The position numbers and the translations under genes were made by a program. This document shows, in pieces, positions 1 to 8,329 of a DNA stretch of 64,000 bases. Each line of letters begins with the position of its first letter. Positions within the stretch are counted from its first letter, which is position 1. The stretch comes from Amycolatopsis echigonensis. Lineage in GTDB: Bacteria > Actinomycetota > Actinomycetes > Mycobacteriales > Pseudonocardiaceae. The stretch spans positions 16,337 to 80,336 of the forward strand of contig NZ_JACJHR010000039.1 of NCBI RefSeq assembly GCF_014174495.1, read 5' to 3'. The notes beneath the pieces are model-generated. The model saw nothing but the letters and a program-made list of their open reading frames with translations. It was not told the DNA's origin and searched no databases.

Positions 1-2
1 TC

Positions 3-461
3 CAGTTGCCGGAGATCGCGCGGGTCGCCGGGGTGGGCGTCGGAACCGTGTACCGGAATTTTCCGGACCGGCGGGCGCTCGTGGAAGCGTTGGCGGAGCA
101 GCGGTTCGCCGAGATCGCGGAGTACGCGCGGAAGCGGTGCCTCGACGGGAAATCCGGCGTCAAACGCTATCTGCGGCACGTCGGCGAGGTGCTGTCGGGG
201 GACCGGGCGCTGTCGTCCGCCATCGAGACGGCGCGGGCGTCGGCGGGGAGCGAACCTCGTGGAGAAGCGCTGAAGCAGCTGGAAACCGTGGTGGCGCAGG
301 CGATCGCGGCGGACCGGGCGGCGGGGGTGCTGCGCGCGGACTGCACGGTGGCCGACGTGTACTTGCTGGTCGGCTGCCTGTCGTCGGTGGTCCGCACGGA
401 AAGCGGGGACTGGCGGCGGTTTCTGGAGCTGTCCCTGGAGGGGATACTGCCCCGGGACTAG
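3..461 (+). CDS. TetR/AcrR-family regulator, 5' end outside the window
   Basis: Transcriptional repressor of the TetR family whose start lies upstream of the window; the frame is open to base 3. The first visible residues, LPEIARVAGVGVGTVYRNF, are the second half of the helix-turn-helix, with the recognition helix around VGVGTVYRN. About 130 residues of alpha-helical ligand-binding domain follow, ending at TAG 459-461. It is convergent with the flavoprotein at 568, with a hairpin between them. Its target is probably a neighbour to the left and cannot be seen. The family call is firm; ligand and target are unknown. Confidence 0.85.
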   Translation, partial: QLPEIARVAGVGVGTVYRNFPDRRALVEALAEQRFAEIAEYARKRCLDGKSGVKRYLRHVGEVLSGDRALSSAIETARASAGSEPRGEALKQLETVVAQAIAADRAAGVLRADCTVADVYLLVGCLSSVVRTESGDWRRFLELSLEGILPRD

Positions 462-520
462 TCGGTCAAGCGTTCCCGGCGGCGCGGACGGAGAGATCCG
501 GTCGCCGCGGCGCGACCTCA

Positions 521-556
521 GCGGGCCGCTCCGGGAACGAGTCCGGAACGGCCCGC
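521..556. terminator. Bidirectional hairpin between convergent genes
   Basis: Arms GCGGGCCG (521-528) and CGGCCCGC (549-556) continue inward, after one mismatched pair, into TCCGG (530-534) and CCGGA (543-547), with an 8-base loop. It lies between the TetR stop and the flavoprotein stop. There is no U-tract, as is usual for high-GC actinomycete terminators. Confidence 0.55.
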
Positions 557-567
557 GGACGCGGGAA

Positions 568-1770
568 TCAGGCGAGGTCCTCCAGCGGGACCTCGGGGTC
601 GGCCAGCCGGTCCGGGTCCACCGCCTTGCCCGAGCGGATGAGCGCCTTGATCGGGTCGGTGACGTCCCAGACGTTGACGTTCATCCCGGCCAGCACCCGG
701 TTTTCCTTGAGCCAGAAGGCGATGAACTCGCGCCCGGGCACGTCGCCGCGGAAGACGACGCGGTCGTGGCCCTCGATGGCGCCCAGGTATTCCATGCCGA
801 GGTCGTACTGGTCGGTGAAGAAGTACGGCAGCTCGTCGTACGCCTCCTCCTTGCCGAGCATCCCGGCCGCGGCCACCGCGGGCTGGTTCAGCGCGTTCGC
901 CCAGTGCTCGACGCGGATGTGCTTGCCCAGGAACGGGTGGTAGGCGTTCGCGACGTCGCCCGCGGCGAAGATGTCCGGGTCGCTCGTGCGCAGGCTCGCG
1001 TCGGTCACCACGCCGTTGTCGACGCGGAGGCCGGCCGCCTCGGCCAGTTCGACGTTCGGCTTCGCGCCGATCCCGGCGAGGACCGCGTCCGCCTCGAGGA
1101 CGCTGCCGTCGCCGAGGCGGATCCGCTTGCCCTGGCCGCCGTTGGTGATGTGCTCGACCTGGACGCCGAGCCGCAGGTCGACGCCGTGCGCGCGGTGCAG
1201 GTCGGCGAACACCGGGGCGACCTCCCGGCCGAGCGCGGTGATCAGCGGCAGTTCGAGCGTCTCGATCACGGTGACCTCGACCCCGGCCTGACGCGCGGCG
1301 GCGGTCGCTTCGAGGCCGATCCAGCCGCCGCCGACGACCACCAGCTTGGCGGCGGTGCCGAACAGCTCCTTGAGCCGGTCGGAGTCCTCGATCCGGCGCA
1401 GGTAGTGGATCCCCGCGGTGTCGGGCAGTTCGCGCGGGCTCGCGCCGGTGGCCAGCAGGAGCTTGTCGTAGCCGAGGCTGGTGCCGTCGTCGAGCGTCAC
1501 CTGCTTCGCGTCCCGCGAGATCGCCGTCGCCTTGACGCCCTGGCGCAGCTCGACGTTTTTCTCGGCGTACCACGCGGCGTCGTGCACCTGGAAGCTCTCG
1601 GCCTCGGCGTTGCCCGCGAGATAGTCCTTCGACAGCGGCGGCCGCTCGTAGGGCAGGTGCCGCTCGTCGCCGACGATGGTGATCTTCCCGTCGAATCCCT
1701 TGTCGCGCAACGCTTCCGCGGCCTTGGCCCCGGCCAGTCCGGCTCCGATGATGACGAACGACGAGGTCAC
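568..1770 (-). CDS. FAD-dependent NAD(P)H:ferredoxin/rubredoxin reductase-type oxidoreductase
   Basis: Soluble flavoprotein of 400 residues, predicted to pass electrons from NAD(P)H to a ferredoxin, rubredoxin or P450 redox partner. The N-terminal FAD Rossmann motif GAGLAGAKAAEAL is at residues 9-21, the NAD-binding motif VVVGGGWIGLEAT near 145-157, and the second FAD motif SDPDIFAAGDVAN near 265. The last 80 residues match the reductase C-terminal domain. The length is typical of rhodocoxin/putidaredoxin-reductase-like enzymes. The start is GTG 1770, with GGAG 8 bases upstream. No ferredoxin or P450 lies next to it, so the partner is unknown. Confidence 0.85.
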   Translation of the reverse strand: MTSSFVIIGAGLAGAKAAEALRDKGFDGKITIVGDERHLPYERPPLSKDYLAGNAEAESFQVHDAAWYAEKNVELRQGVKATAISRDAKQVTLDDGTSLGYDKLLLATGASPRELPDTAGIHYLRRIEDSDRLKELFGTAAKLVVVGGGWIGLEATAAARQAGVEVTVIETLELPLITALGREVAPVFADLHRAHGVDLRLGVQVEHITNGGQGKRIRLGDGSVLEADAVLAGIGAKPNVELAEAAGLRVDNGVVTDASLRTSDPDIFAAGDVANAYHPFLGKHIRVEHWANALNQPAVAAAGMLGKEEAYDELPYFFTDQYDLGMEYLGAIEGHDRVVFRGDVPGREFIAFWLKENRVLAGMNVNVWDVTDPIKALIRSGKAVDPDRLADPEVPLEDLA

Positions 1771-1913
1771 TGGCGAACTCCTTCGATGCGGGGACGACGG
1801 GAGTACTTATATCACTAGCGAAGTTTGGTCTTATTCGGCTGCCCGGTCAAGGTGCCCTGATCAGAGGTACCCCATCGAGACAGCGCCTACCCGCGAAGGC
1901 GTTACTTCGCTGC

Positions 1914-2435
1914 TCAGCCGTACCCGCCGCCGGTGTAGCCGCCTCCGCTGTAGCCGCCGGTGCTCGACGGCGCGGAACTGGCCGTCGCCGTGGTGATCGC
2001 GGCGCCGTCCGGCGTGACCATCCACCACAGCCCGCCGTTGACGTTCAGGCCCTGGCCGTTGGTCTGCCCGGCGGAGTGGTCGCCGACGTACCGGTACAGC
2101 GGATGTCCGCCGAGGGTCTCTTGCTTGGAGCCGTCCGGCCGGGTGATGGAGCCGACGCTGCCCCGCGCCGGCCCGGTGAGCGGTGTGCCCGCCGCGACCG
2201 GGGGCCAGTAGCTCGCGCAGTTCGCGGTGCAGACGGACTGGCCGTCGTGATCCGCGGCGAACAGGTAGATCGTGTCGCCCTTGCTGTCGGTCAGATGCGT
2301 CGGCGCGGCGGGCGGCTTGGCGGGTGGCGCGGCCGTGCTCCCGCCGCCCCCGCACGCGGCGGCGAACAAGCCCGCCGCGGCCAACGCGGCCAGCAGCCCG
2401 AAATTCCTTGGGGTCGCCAGAGTCGTGACAGTCAT
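1914..2435 (-). CDS. Secreted lipoprotein with COG4315-type repeats
   Basis: Predicted membrane-anchored extracellular lipoprotein of 173 residues. A signal peptide ends in the lipobox LFAAAC, with Cys28 as the lipidated residue, followed by a Gly/Ala/Pro linker. The body has two copies of an aromatic repeat (LYLFAADHDGQSVCTANC, then a copy around LYRYVGDHSAGQ and LWWMVTPDG), as in the actinobacterial secreted-repeat lipoproteins. The tail is rich in Tyr-Gly-Gly. I chose ATG 2435 because GGAGG lies just upstream; a TTG at 2447 overlaps that site. It diverges from the DoxX gene. Its role is unknown. Confidence 0.8.
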   Translation of the reverse strand: MTVTTLATPRNFGLLAALAAAGLFAAACGGGGSTAAPPAKPPAAPTHLTDSKGDTIYLFAADHDGQSVCTANCASYWPPVAAGTPLTGPARGSVGSITRPDGSKQETLGGHPLYRYVGDHSAGQTNGQGLNVNGGLWWMVTPDGAAITTATASSAPSSTGGYSGGGYTGGGYG

Positions 2436-2529
2436 CCCAGCCTCCAACAGTGCGTGGGTGGTGCCCTTCCCCCGACACGCGGCTGGAGCCGGAACGGTTC
2501 AGCCCGATCCGGCGAGCAGCACCGCCATC

Positions 2530-2558
2530 TAGACGCGAAGCGTCCCGGCACGTACGGT
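2530..2558 (+). promoter_or_regulatory. Putative promoter of the DoxX gene
   Basis: A -35-like TAGACG (2530-2535), a 17-base spacer and a TANNNT-type -10, TACGGT (2553-2558), lie directly upstream of the iron box. Start-site position is inferred. Confidence 0.4.
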
Positions 2559-2576
2559 ATGGCAAGCCTAACCTTA
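2558..2576 (+). promoter_or_regulatory. Iron box (DtxR/IdeR-type operator)
   Basis: The 19 bases TATGGCAAGCCTAACCTTA match the IdeR consensus TWAGGTWAGSCTWACCTWA at 17 of 19 positions; the right half is perfect. It starts on the last base of the putative -10 and would cover the transcription start, so iron-loaded IdeR/DmdR should repress the DoxX gene 22 bases downstream. Confidence 0.7.
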
Positions 2577-2597
2577 GTAACTCTCCGAGGAGGTCCC

Positions 2598-3089
2598 ATG
2601 CCAGAGCGTGTGCTCGACCGGGCCGTCCCGTTCGTGCTCGGCCTGTTCCGGATCGTCGTCGGGCTGCTGTTCGCGGCCCACGGCGCGGCGGCGCTGTTCG
2701 GGGTTTTCGGCGGCGGCCCCGAGGGCGGAACCGTCGCGGTCGGCGTCTGGCCGTCCTGGTACGCGGCGGTGATCCAGCTCGGCTGCGGCCTTCTGGTCGC
2801 GTTCGGCCTTGGCACGCGGATCGCGGCGCTGCTCGCGTCCGGGTCGATGGCGTACGCCTACTTCGTCGTCCACCAGCCGGACGGGTTGCTGCCGCTGCAG
2901 AACCACGGCGAACCCGCGGCGATGTTCTGCTGGGCCTTCCTGCTGCTGGTCTTCACCGGTCCCGGCGCGCTCGCGCTCGACGCGCTCTTCGGGAAGCGGT
3001 CAGACGACGCTGGCGGCGCGCGACCACTGGGCAGCGAGGCGCGCGGCGTGCTGAGCCCGGTCCAGGTCAACCCCGGCGCGCGCGACTAG
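2598..3089 (+). CDS. DoxX-family membrane protein
   Basis: Small inner-membrane protein of 163 residues with four hydrophobic segments (near residues 8-32, 52-75, 78-92 and 110-132). The N-terminal LGLFRIVVGLLFAAHG segment is typical of DoxX. Family members act in membrane redox or thiol-stress complexes; the partner is not visible here. ATG 2598 follows GAGGAGG by 6 bases. An iron box just upstream suggests expression under iron limitation. The last 30 codons run antisense into the 3' end of bioF and look non-conserved, so the native stop may have been lost. Confidence 0.8.
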   Translation: MPERVLDRAVPFVLGLFRIVVGLLFAAHGAAALFGVFGGGPEGGTVAVGVWPSWYAAVIQLGCGLLVAFGLGTRIAALLASGSMAYAYFVVHQPDGLLPLQNHGEPAAMFCWAFLLLVFTGPGALALDALFGKRSDDAGGARPLGSEARGVLSPVQVNPGARD

Positions 3090-4145
3090 CCGGAGCCGGG
3101 AAACGCCGTCCGGGACGCTCGGCGGCCGGAAGCAGCCCACGACGATGTCCCGTTCGTAGAGCTGGTTCGCGGCCGCGACGGCCTGGTCCGGCGAGTCGGC
3201 GGGAATCGACTGCACCGCGCCCGGCGCTCGCGAAACCCCTGCGGCATCGGCGATCGCGACCGCGGCGCGGTGCAGATCCTCGACCCGCGAAGGCTCGGCG
3301 GCGATGATCCGGCACGCTTCGGCCGCACTCGCGGCAGCGGCGGGGGCGAGGCCGGTGTCGAAGATGAACGTCCGCGCCGTGTTGACCAGATGTTCGCGCA
3401 GCAACGGCGATCCCAGCACCGCGCCGCCCTGCGCGCCCAACGCCTTCGACAACGTGGCAGTCACCGCGACGTGCGGCGCTCCCGCGAGACCGGCCGCGTG
3501 CACCGCGCCCCGGCCGTTGCCCGCGACGCCGATGCCGTGTGCTTCGTCCACCACCAGAAACGCGTCGTACTCGGCGCACAACGCCGCGGTGCGCACAAGG
3601 TCCGTGGCGTCGCCGAGCACTGAATAGATCGACTCGACCACCACGATCGCCCGTTCCTGCGACCGGTCGCGCAGCAGCTGCGCGAGGGCGTCCAGGTCGC
3701 CGTGCGGGCAGATCGCGACGGGGGAGCGGGACAGCCGCGCGCCGTCGATCAGCGACGCGTGGATGTGCGCGTCGGTGACCAGCAGCGTGTCCGGCGAACC
3801 GAGTGCGGTGATGACGCCGATGTTCGCCGTGTAGCCGCTGGAAAACCCGAGCGCGGCCGGTTGCCCGGTGAGGCTGGCCAGCTCGCGTTCCAGCTCCGTG
3901 TGACACGGCGTGGTGCCGGTGACGACTCGTGACGCGCCAGCTCCCGCACCGTACTTCTCGACGGCTCGGACGGCGGCCGCGCGCAGTCGCGGATCGGTGC
4001 TGAGGCTCAGATAATCGTTCGACGCGAGGTCCAATGTGGACTTTCGCGGATGCCGTCGATCATCGGTCCGCCGGACGAGACCGGCGACGTGCCGGTCCCG
4101 TTCCGCGGCGGTCAGCCAGTCGTGCATCGACACCATGGCGGTCAC
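3000..4145 (-). CDS. bioF: 8-amino-7-oxononanoate synthase
   Basis: PLP enzyme joining pimeloyl thioester and L-alanine to give 8-amino-7-oxononanoate, the first ring-forming step of biotin synthesis. At 381 residues it has normal length. The PLP lysine is K234 in TATLSKALGAQGG, the PLP-pairing aspartate is D200 in VVDEAHGIG, and the substrate-binding ASNDYL is at 41-46. The start is taken as GTG 4145, which overlaps the bioB stop as GTGA, so translation should be coupled; ATG codons at 4136 and 4127 are alternatives. The 3' end overlaps the convergent DoxX gene by 90 bases. Confidence 0.93.
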   Translation of the reverse strand: MTAMVSMHDWLTAAERDRHVAGLVRRTDDRRHPRKSTLDLASNDYLSLSTDPRLRAAAVRAVEKYGAGAGASRVVTGTTPCHTELERELASLTGQPAALGFSSGYTANIGVITALGSPDTLLVTDAHIHASLIDGARLSRSPVAICPHGDLDALAQLLRDRSQERAIVVVESIYSVLGDATDLVRTAALCAEYDAFLVVDEAHGIGVAGNGRGAVHAAGLAGAPHVAVTATLSKALGAQGGAVLGSPLLREHLVNTARTFIFDTGLAPAAAASAAEACRIIAAEPSRVEDLHRAAVAIADAAGVSRAPGAVQSIPADSPDQAVAAANQLYERDIVVGCFRPPSVPDGVSRLRLVARAGVDLDRAQHAARLAAQWSRAASVV

Positions 4146-5200
4146 GCGTTGGGTGCGGCGGCGGTGCCCGCCCCGCGTTCCCGGAGCGCCGGGGAGGAGT
4201 GCGCGGCCTGCGGCTGTTCGCCCGCGCCGAGGACCTCGAAGCCGGCGTCGGCGATCATCTCCAGGTCGGCCTTCGCCGCCTGGCCTTCACTGGTCAGGTA
4301 GTCGCCGAGGAACAGCGAGTTCACCACGTGCAGCGCGAGCGGCTGCAGCGACCGCAGGTGCATCTCGCGGCCGCCGGCCATCCGGACTTCCGTTGCCGGG
4401 CAAGCGAACCGGGCCAGCGCGAGGATGCGCAGCGCGCGCAACGGGCTCAGCTCCCACGTCCCGGCGAGCGGCGTGCCCTCGAACGGCATCAGGAAGTTGA
4501 CCGGGATCGAATCGCTGCCGATGTCGCGCAGCGCGAAGATCGCGTCGATCAGCTCGTCGTCGGTCTCGCCCATGCCGACGATCAGGCCGGAGCACGCGGA
4601 AAGCCCGGCGGACTTGGCCTTTTCGACCGTGTCGACGCGGTCGTCGTACCCGTGCGTCGTGCAGATCTCGGAGTACCGGGACTCGCTCGTGTTCAGGTTG
4701 TGGTTGTACGCGTCGACCCCGGCTTCGCGGAGCCGCTCGGCCTGGCCGTCCTTGAGCAGCCCGAGGCAGGCGCACACCTCCACGTCGGAATGCGCGGACT
4801 TCACCGCCTCGACGGCTTGCGCGACCCGGTCGACGTCGCGGTCGCTCGGCCCGCGCCCGCTCGCGACCAGGCAGACCCGCGACGCGCCGCCCTGGATGCC
4901 CGCGCCGGCCTGGCGCGCCGTCTCCTCGGCGGACAGCCACGAGTACTTGAGGATCTGGGCGGACGACCCGAGCCGCTGCGAGCAGTACCCGCAGTCCTCG
5001 GGGCACAGGCCCGACTTCAGGTTGACGAGGTAGTTGACCTTGACCTTGTTGCCGAAGTGCGCGCGCCGCAGCCGCCCGGCCGCCGCGACCAGGCCGAGCA
5101 CGTCCTCGTCCGGCGCTTCCAGCACCGCGCGGGCGTCAGTTCGGTCGAGTACGCCGCCGGCCAGCTGCCGGTCGGCCAGGTCGTCGAAGGTTTTGAACAC
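4142..5200 (-). CDS. bioB: Biotin synthase (radical SAM)
   Basis: Inserts sulfur into dethiobiotin to make biotin. The 352-residue protein carries the radical-SAM [4Fe-4S] motif C66-x3-C70-x2-C73 (CPEDCGYC) and YNHNLNTSESRY and the C-terminal GGRE motif of BioB. The start is GTG 5200. No Shine-Dalgarno is seen, but a good -10 ends 7 bases before the GTG, so the mRNA may be leaderless. It is first in a two-gene operon with bioF; bioA and bioD are not in the window. Confidence 0.95.
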   Translation of the reverse strand: MFKTFDDLADRQLAGGVLDRTDARAVLEAPDEDVLGLVAAAGRLRRAHFGNKVKVNYLVNLKSGLCPEDCGYCSQRLGSSAQILKYSWLSAEETARQAGAGIQGGASRVCLVASGRGPSDRDVDRVAQAVEAVKSAHSDVEVCACLGLLKDGQAERLREAGVDAYNHNLNTSESRYSEICTTHGYDDRVDTVEKAKSAGLSACSGLIVGMGETDDELIDAIFALRDIGSDSIPVNFLMPFEGTPLAGTWELSPLRALRILALARFACPATEVRMAGGREMHLRSLQPLALHVVNSLFLGDYLTSEGQAAKADLEMIADAGFEVLGAGEQPQAAHSSPALRERGAGTAAAPNA

Positions 5201-5236
5201 CTATCAAATTCTAGGCGGCCGCTCGGCCGGAAGCAA
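5192..5236 (-). promoter_or_regulatory. bioB promoter with overlapping operator
   Basis: On the minus strand: -35 TTGCTT (5236-5231), a 17-base spacer, -10 TAGAAT (5213-5208), 7 bases, then the GTG of bioB. An inverted repeat TTTGA-N7-TCAAA (5192-5208) covers the region from the -10 to the start codon, well placed for a repressor. The TetR gene starting at 5249 is the obvious candidate. Confidence 0.6.
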
Positions 5237-5248
5237 GCGGCGGGCAGA

Positions 5249-5791
5249 ATGAGAGGGGTGAAGGTGACGCGAGACCAGATCGTCGACCGGGCGTACGAGC
5301 TGCTGGCCGAAGCGGGGCTGAGCAGCCTGTCGATGCGGCGGGTGGCCCTCGACCTGGGGGTCCAGCCGGGCGCGCTGTACTACCACGTCGCCAGCAAACA
5401 GGAGCTGCTCGCCGTCGTCGCTGCCCGGATCCTCAAAGGACTGCCGGACGTGGCGAAGGATCCGCGCGAGGCGGCCGGAGACTTCCGCTCGGCGCTGCTG
5501 CGAGTCCGCGACGGCGCCGAGGTGGTGTCGTTCGTGCAGGCGTACCGGCCGGACCTGCTGGTGCCCACGCACGCGCTGCGGCGGCTGTTCGCCGCGAAGT
5601 TCGACGGACGGCACGCGGAGTGGGCGGCGCGGACGGTGGTCCACTATGTACTCGGGTTCGTCGCGGAGGAACAGAACCACGCCGAACTGGTACGCGCCGG
5701 GATCGTCGAGGAGGATCCGGCGCGCAGCGGGGATTCGGACGAGGCGTTCGGGTTCGGCATCGACGCGATCCTCAGCGGGTTGTCCGGCTGA
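5249..5791 (+). CDS. TetR-family regulator, candidate biotin-operon repressor (BioQ-like)
   Basis: DNA-binding repressor of 180 residues. The HTH spans about residues 10-55, with recognition helix LGVQPGALYYHVASK; the rest is an alpha-helical TetR_C-type domain. It diverges from bioB with only 48 bases between, and an inverted repeat lies over the bioB promoter. TetR-type BioQ proteins control biotin genes in Corynebacterium and Mycobacterium, so the same role is inferred here from position, not from sequence identity. ATG 5249 is assumed; GTG 5258 and GTG 5264 are possible. It ends one base before the convergent permease. Confidence 0.75.
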   Translation: MRGVKVTRDQIVDRAYELLAEAGLSSLSMRRVALDLGVQPGALYYHVASKQELLAVVAARILKGLPDVAKDPREAAGDFRSALLRVRDGAEVVSFVQAYRPDLLVPTHALRRLFAAKFDGRHAEWAARTVVHYVLGFVAEEQNHAELVRAGIVEEDPARSGDSDEAFGFGIDAILSGLSG

Positions 5792-8110
5792 TCATCCGTC
5801 GCCGGGCGGGCCTTCCTCCTCTTCTCCCGCGGCTTCGAGGATGTGGCAGACCGGGTCGCGGATGACCGGCGGCGTCCCCTCGGCCACGCGGCCGGTCACG
5901 CGCAGCACCTGGCCGGGTTCGAGGTCGGGATGGGCTTGGCTGAATTCCAGGGCGACCGTCGCGGTGTCGTCGGCGAGCCGCGCGGTGAGGACCGGACCCG
6001 GACTGTCCTCTTCGGACAGCGCGAGTTCCTCGAGCCGCCCGTCGACGCTGACGTCGGTGCCCGGGCGCAGTTCCGCGATGGCGCTGGGGGTCAGTTCCTC
6101 CTTCGGGGTCGTGCCGATGCGGGTCAGCAGCCGTTCGACCGCCGCGGTCGCGCGTTCTTCGGGCAGGTGCGGCATGAGCGTGCGGATCCGGGTCTGCACG
6201 TCGTACGGCACGATGGTCGCCGCGGCTTGCGGGATGCGGCTGACGATCCGGGCGATCCGGTCGGCGGTCCGGTCGTGCAGCAGCCGCCCGAGCAGAGGCG
6301 CGTAGCTCCGCCGCGGCAGGAGCACGGTGATGCTCGTCCGTTCCGCGTCGGCGAGCGCGTCCCGCACCAGCGTGTACGCCGCGCGGGCGATCCGGCGGTC
6401 GGGGACGTCGATCAGCCGGAGGCCGGTTTTCACGCCGAGTTCTTCCCATCGGGCACGCAGGCGTTCGGCGGCCTGGGCGTCGATCACGAAGTGCACCGCG
6501 GTGAGTTTGTCCGGCCGGAGGCTCTTGCCGTACCGCAGCGCTTCGAGGACGGCCAGGTCGATCGTGTTGACCAGGACGAAAACCTGGTGCCGCGCGTACC
6601 TCGTCGGGTTGGCGCGGTTGGCGGTGATGCGTTCGAGCACGGCGGCTTCGGCGCGGTACTCGCGGTTGAGCCGGATCAGGACGAACACGAGGACCGGGAA
6701 CACCACGACGACCAGCCACGCGCCTTCGGTGAACTTGGCGATGGCGAAGATGCCGACGACCACAGTGGACAGAACGCCGGCGGCGAGGTTGACCGAGAGC
6801 TTGAACCGCCAGCCCTGCTCGCGCAGGCGCAGATGGTGTTTGGTCATGCCGTATCCGGCCATGGCGAAACCGGTGAACACGCCGATCGCATAGAACGGCA
6901 CCAGCGAGGTCACCGTGCCGCCGGAGAAGAACAGCAGGGCGACCGCGAGCACGGTGAGCACGAGGATGCCGTTGGAGAACACCAGCCGGTGCCCGCGCTT
7001 CGTCAGCTGGCGGGGCAGGAACCGGTCGCTGGCGACGAAACTGGCGAGGAACGGGAAGCCGTTGAAGCTCGTGTTGGCTCCGGTGTAGAGGATGAGCGCG
7101 GTCGAGGCCTGGATCGCGACGAACATCGCCTGCCCGAACCAGCCGTCGCCGAACACCGCACGGGCCTCCTGGGAGACCACCGACGGATAGCCGCTCGCGT
7201 ATGGCGTCGCGTGCGTGAAGAAGGCGATCAGCGACACGCCGCCGACCAGGACGCCGAGGATGACGGCCATCGTGACCAAAACCTTGCGGGCGTTGGGGCC
7301 GCGCGGGCTGCGGAAGGCGGACACCGTGTTGGAGATGGCTTCGACGCCGGTCAGCGACGACCCGCCGTTGGCGAAGGCGCGCAGCAGCACCAGGACTGTC
7401 GCTCCGGCGATGAGACCGTCGCCGTGCTGGACCGGCACCGCGCCGGGCAGGTGCGCCGCGTCGTAGGCCGGGAGCCCGACCGTCATAGCCTTGATCAGGC
7501 CGACCACGATCATCACCAGCATCAGCGCGGTGAACAGGTAGGTCGGGACGGCGAACGGACGGCCGGCTTCGCGCAGGCCGCGCAGGTTGGCGTAACAGAG
7601 CAGGACGACGATCGCGATGGTGATTTCCAGGCTGTACGGCCCGAGCGCCGGGATCGCGGACACGACGGCGACCGTGCCGGCCGAGGTCTGCACGGCGACA
7701 GTCACGACATAATCGATCAACAACGCTGCCGCGGCGACCTGCGCGACGCGCGGCCCGAAGTTCTCCCGCGCGACGACGTACGACCCGCCTGCCCGCGTGT
7801 AGGCCATCACGACCTGCCGGTACGACGCGGCGACGAGCACGAGGATGACCAGGATCACGCCGGTGATCGGCAGCACCAGGCTGAACGCGGCGAGACCGGC
7901 GTAGGGGAGCAGTTCGACCAGGATCTGCTCGGTGCCGTACGCCGACGACGAGATCGCGTCCGGGGAAAGCACGCCCAACGCGGTCGCGTTGGAAAGACGC
8001 TCGTGCGTCAATTGCGCGTTAATGAGCGGTTTGCCGAGAAATAGCCGCTTCACCGCATACCCGAACGCGCCCGGTTCCAGGCGGCGCTGGGGTTCTTCCG
8101 TGTCTGTCAC
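5792..8110 (-). CDS. APC-superfamily permease, KimA-like potassium/proton symporter
   Basis: Large membrane transporter. The N-terminal part has about twelve membrane segments with the KimA/YdaO signature around LSPDAISSSAYGTEQIL, in the first helix pair. From about residue 500 a soluble C-terminal region of some 260 residues follows, including FVLVNTIDLAVLEALRYG. Its last 80 residues read like a small beta-rich domain (VDGRLEELAL to VLRVTGRVAEG) ending in an acidic tail. The family imports K+ and in Bacillus is controlled by c-di-AMP. The start is uncertain: GTG 8110 gives VTDTEEPQRRLEPG, GTG 8143 adds 11 residues. I saw no ydaO-type riboswitch upstream. Confidence 0.8.
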   Translation of the reverse strand: MTDTEEPQRRLEPGAFGYAVKRLFLGKPLINAQLTHERLSNATALGVLSPDAISSSAYGTEQILVELLPYAGLAAFSLVLPITGVILVILVLVAASYRQVVMAYTRAGGSYVVARENFGPRVAQVAAAALLIDYVVTVAVQTSAGTVAVVSAIPALGPYSLEITIAIVVLLCYANLRGLREAGRPFAVPTYLFTALMLVMIVVGLIKAMTVGLPAYDAAHLPGAVPVQHGDGLIAGATVLVLLRAFANGGSSLTGVEAISNTVSAFRSPRGPNARKVLVTMAVILGVLVGGVSLIAFFTHATPYASGYPSVVSQEARAVFGDGWFGQAMFVAIQASTALILYTGANTSFNGFPFLASFVASDRFLPRQLTKRGHRLVFSNGILVLTVLAVALLFFSGGTVTSLVPFYAIGVFTGFAMAGYGMTKHHLRLREQGWRFKLSVNLAAGVLSTVVVGIFAIAKFTEGAWLVVVVFPVLVFVLIRLNREYRAEAAVLERITANRANPTRYARHQVFVLVNTIDLAVLEALRYGKSLRPDKLTAVHFVIDAQAAERLRARWEELGVKTGLRLIDVPDRRIARAAYTLVRDALADAERTSITVLLPRRSYAPLLGRLLHDRTADRIARIVSRIPQAAATIVPYDVQTRIRTLMPHLPEERATAAVERLLTRIGTTPKEELTPSAIAELRPGTDVSVDGRLEELALSEEDSPGPVLTARLADDTATVALEFSQAHPDLEPGQVLRVTGRVAEGTPPVIRDPVCHILEAAGEEEEGPPGDG

Positions 8111-8329
8111 GGCATCAGCATGCCCGCGCACCCTGCCGATCACACGCTGGGCGGCGAGATCAATCCCATCCTGAAATGCGTTGAGAAACCGGCTCTTCGC
8201 TTGCGTCAGGGGCGCATTAAAACGGGTCTTTTCGCCGTTAGGATTTCGTCAAGACGGTGGCTTCCCCGGGGCGGGCGAACCCGTCGCTACGCTGGTCCGG
8301 TACCTGGCTTTTACGGAGGAGCGCGCCCG

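Noticed and set aside
4034..5248. Plus-strand frame running into the TetR gene at 5249
   Set aside because: It is the antisense shadow of bioB and bioF; the TetR protein begins at 5249-5264.
8111..8329. Possible c-di-AMP (ydaO-type) riboswitch upstream of the KimA-like gene
   Set aside because: I could not find the conserved riboswitch core or paired elements by eye; only a short AACGG/CCGTT inverted repeat is present. A covariance-model search would be decisive.
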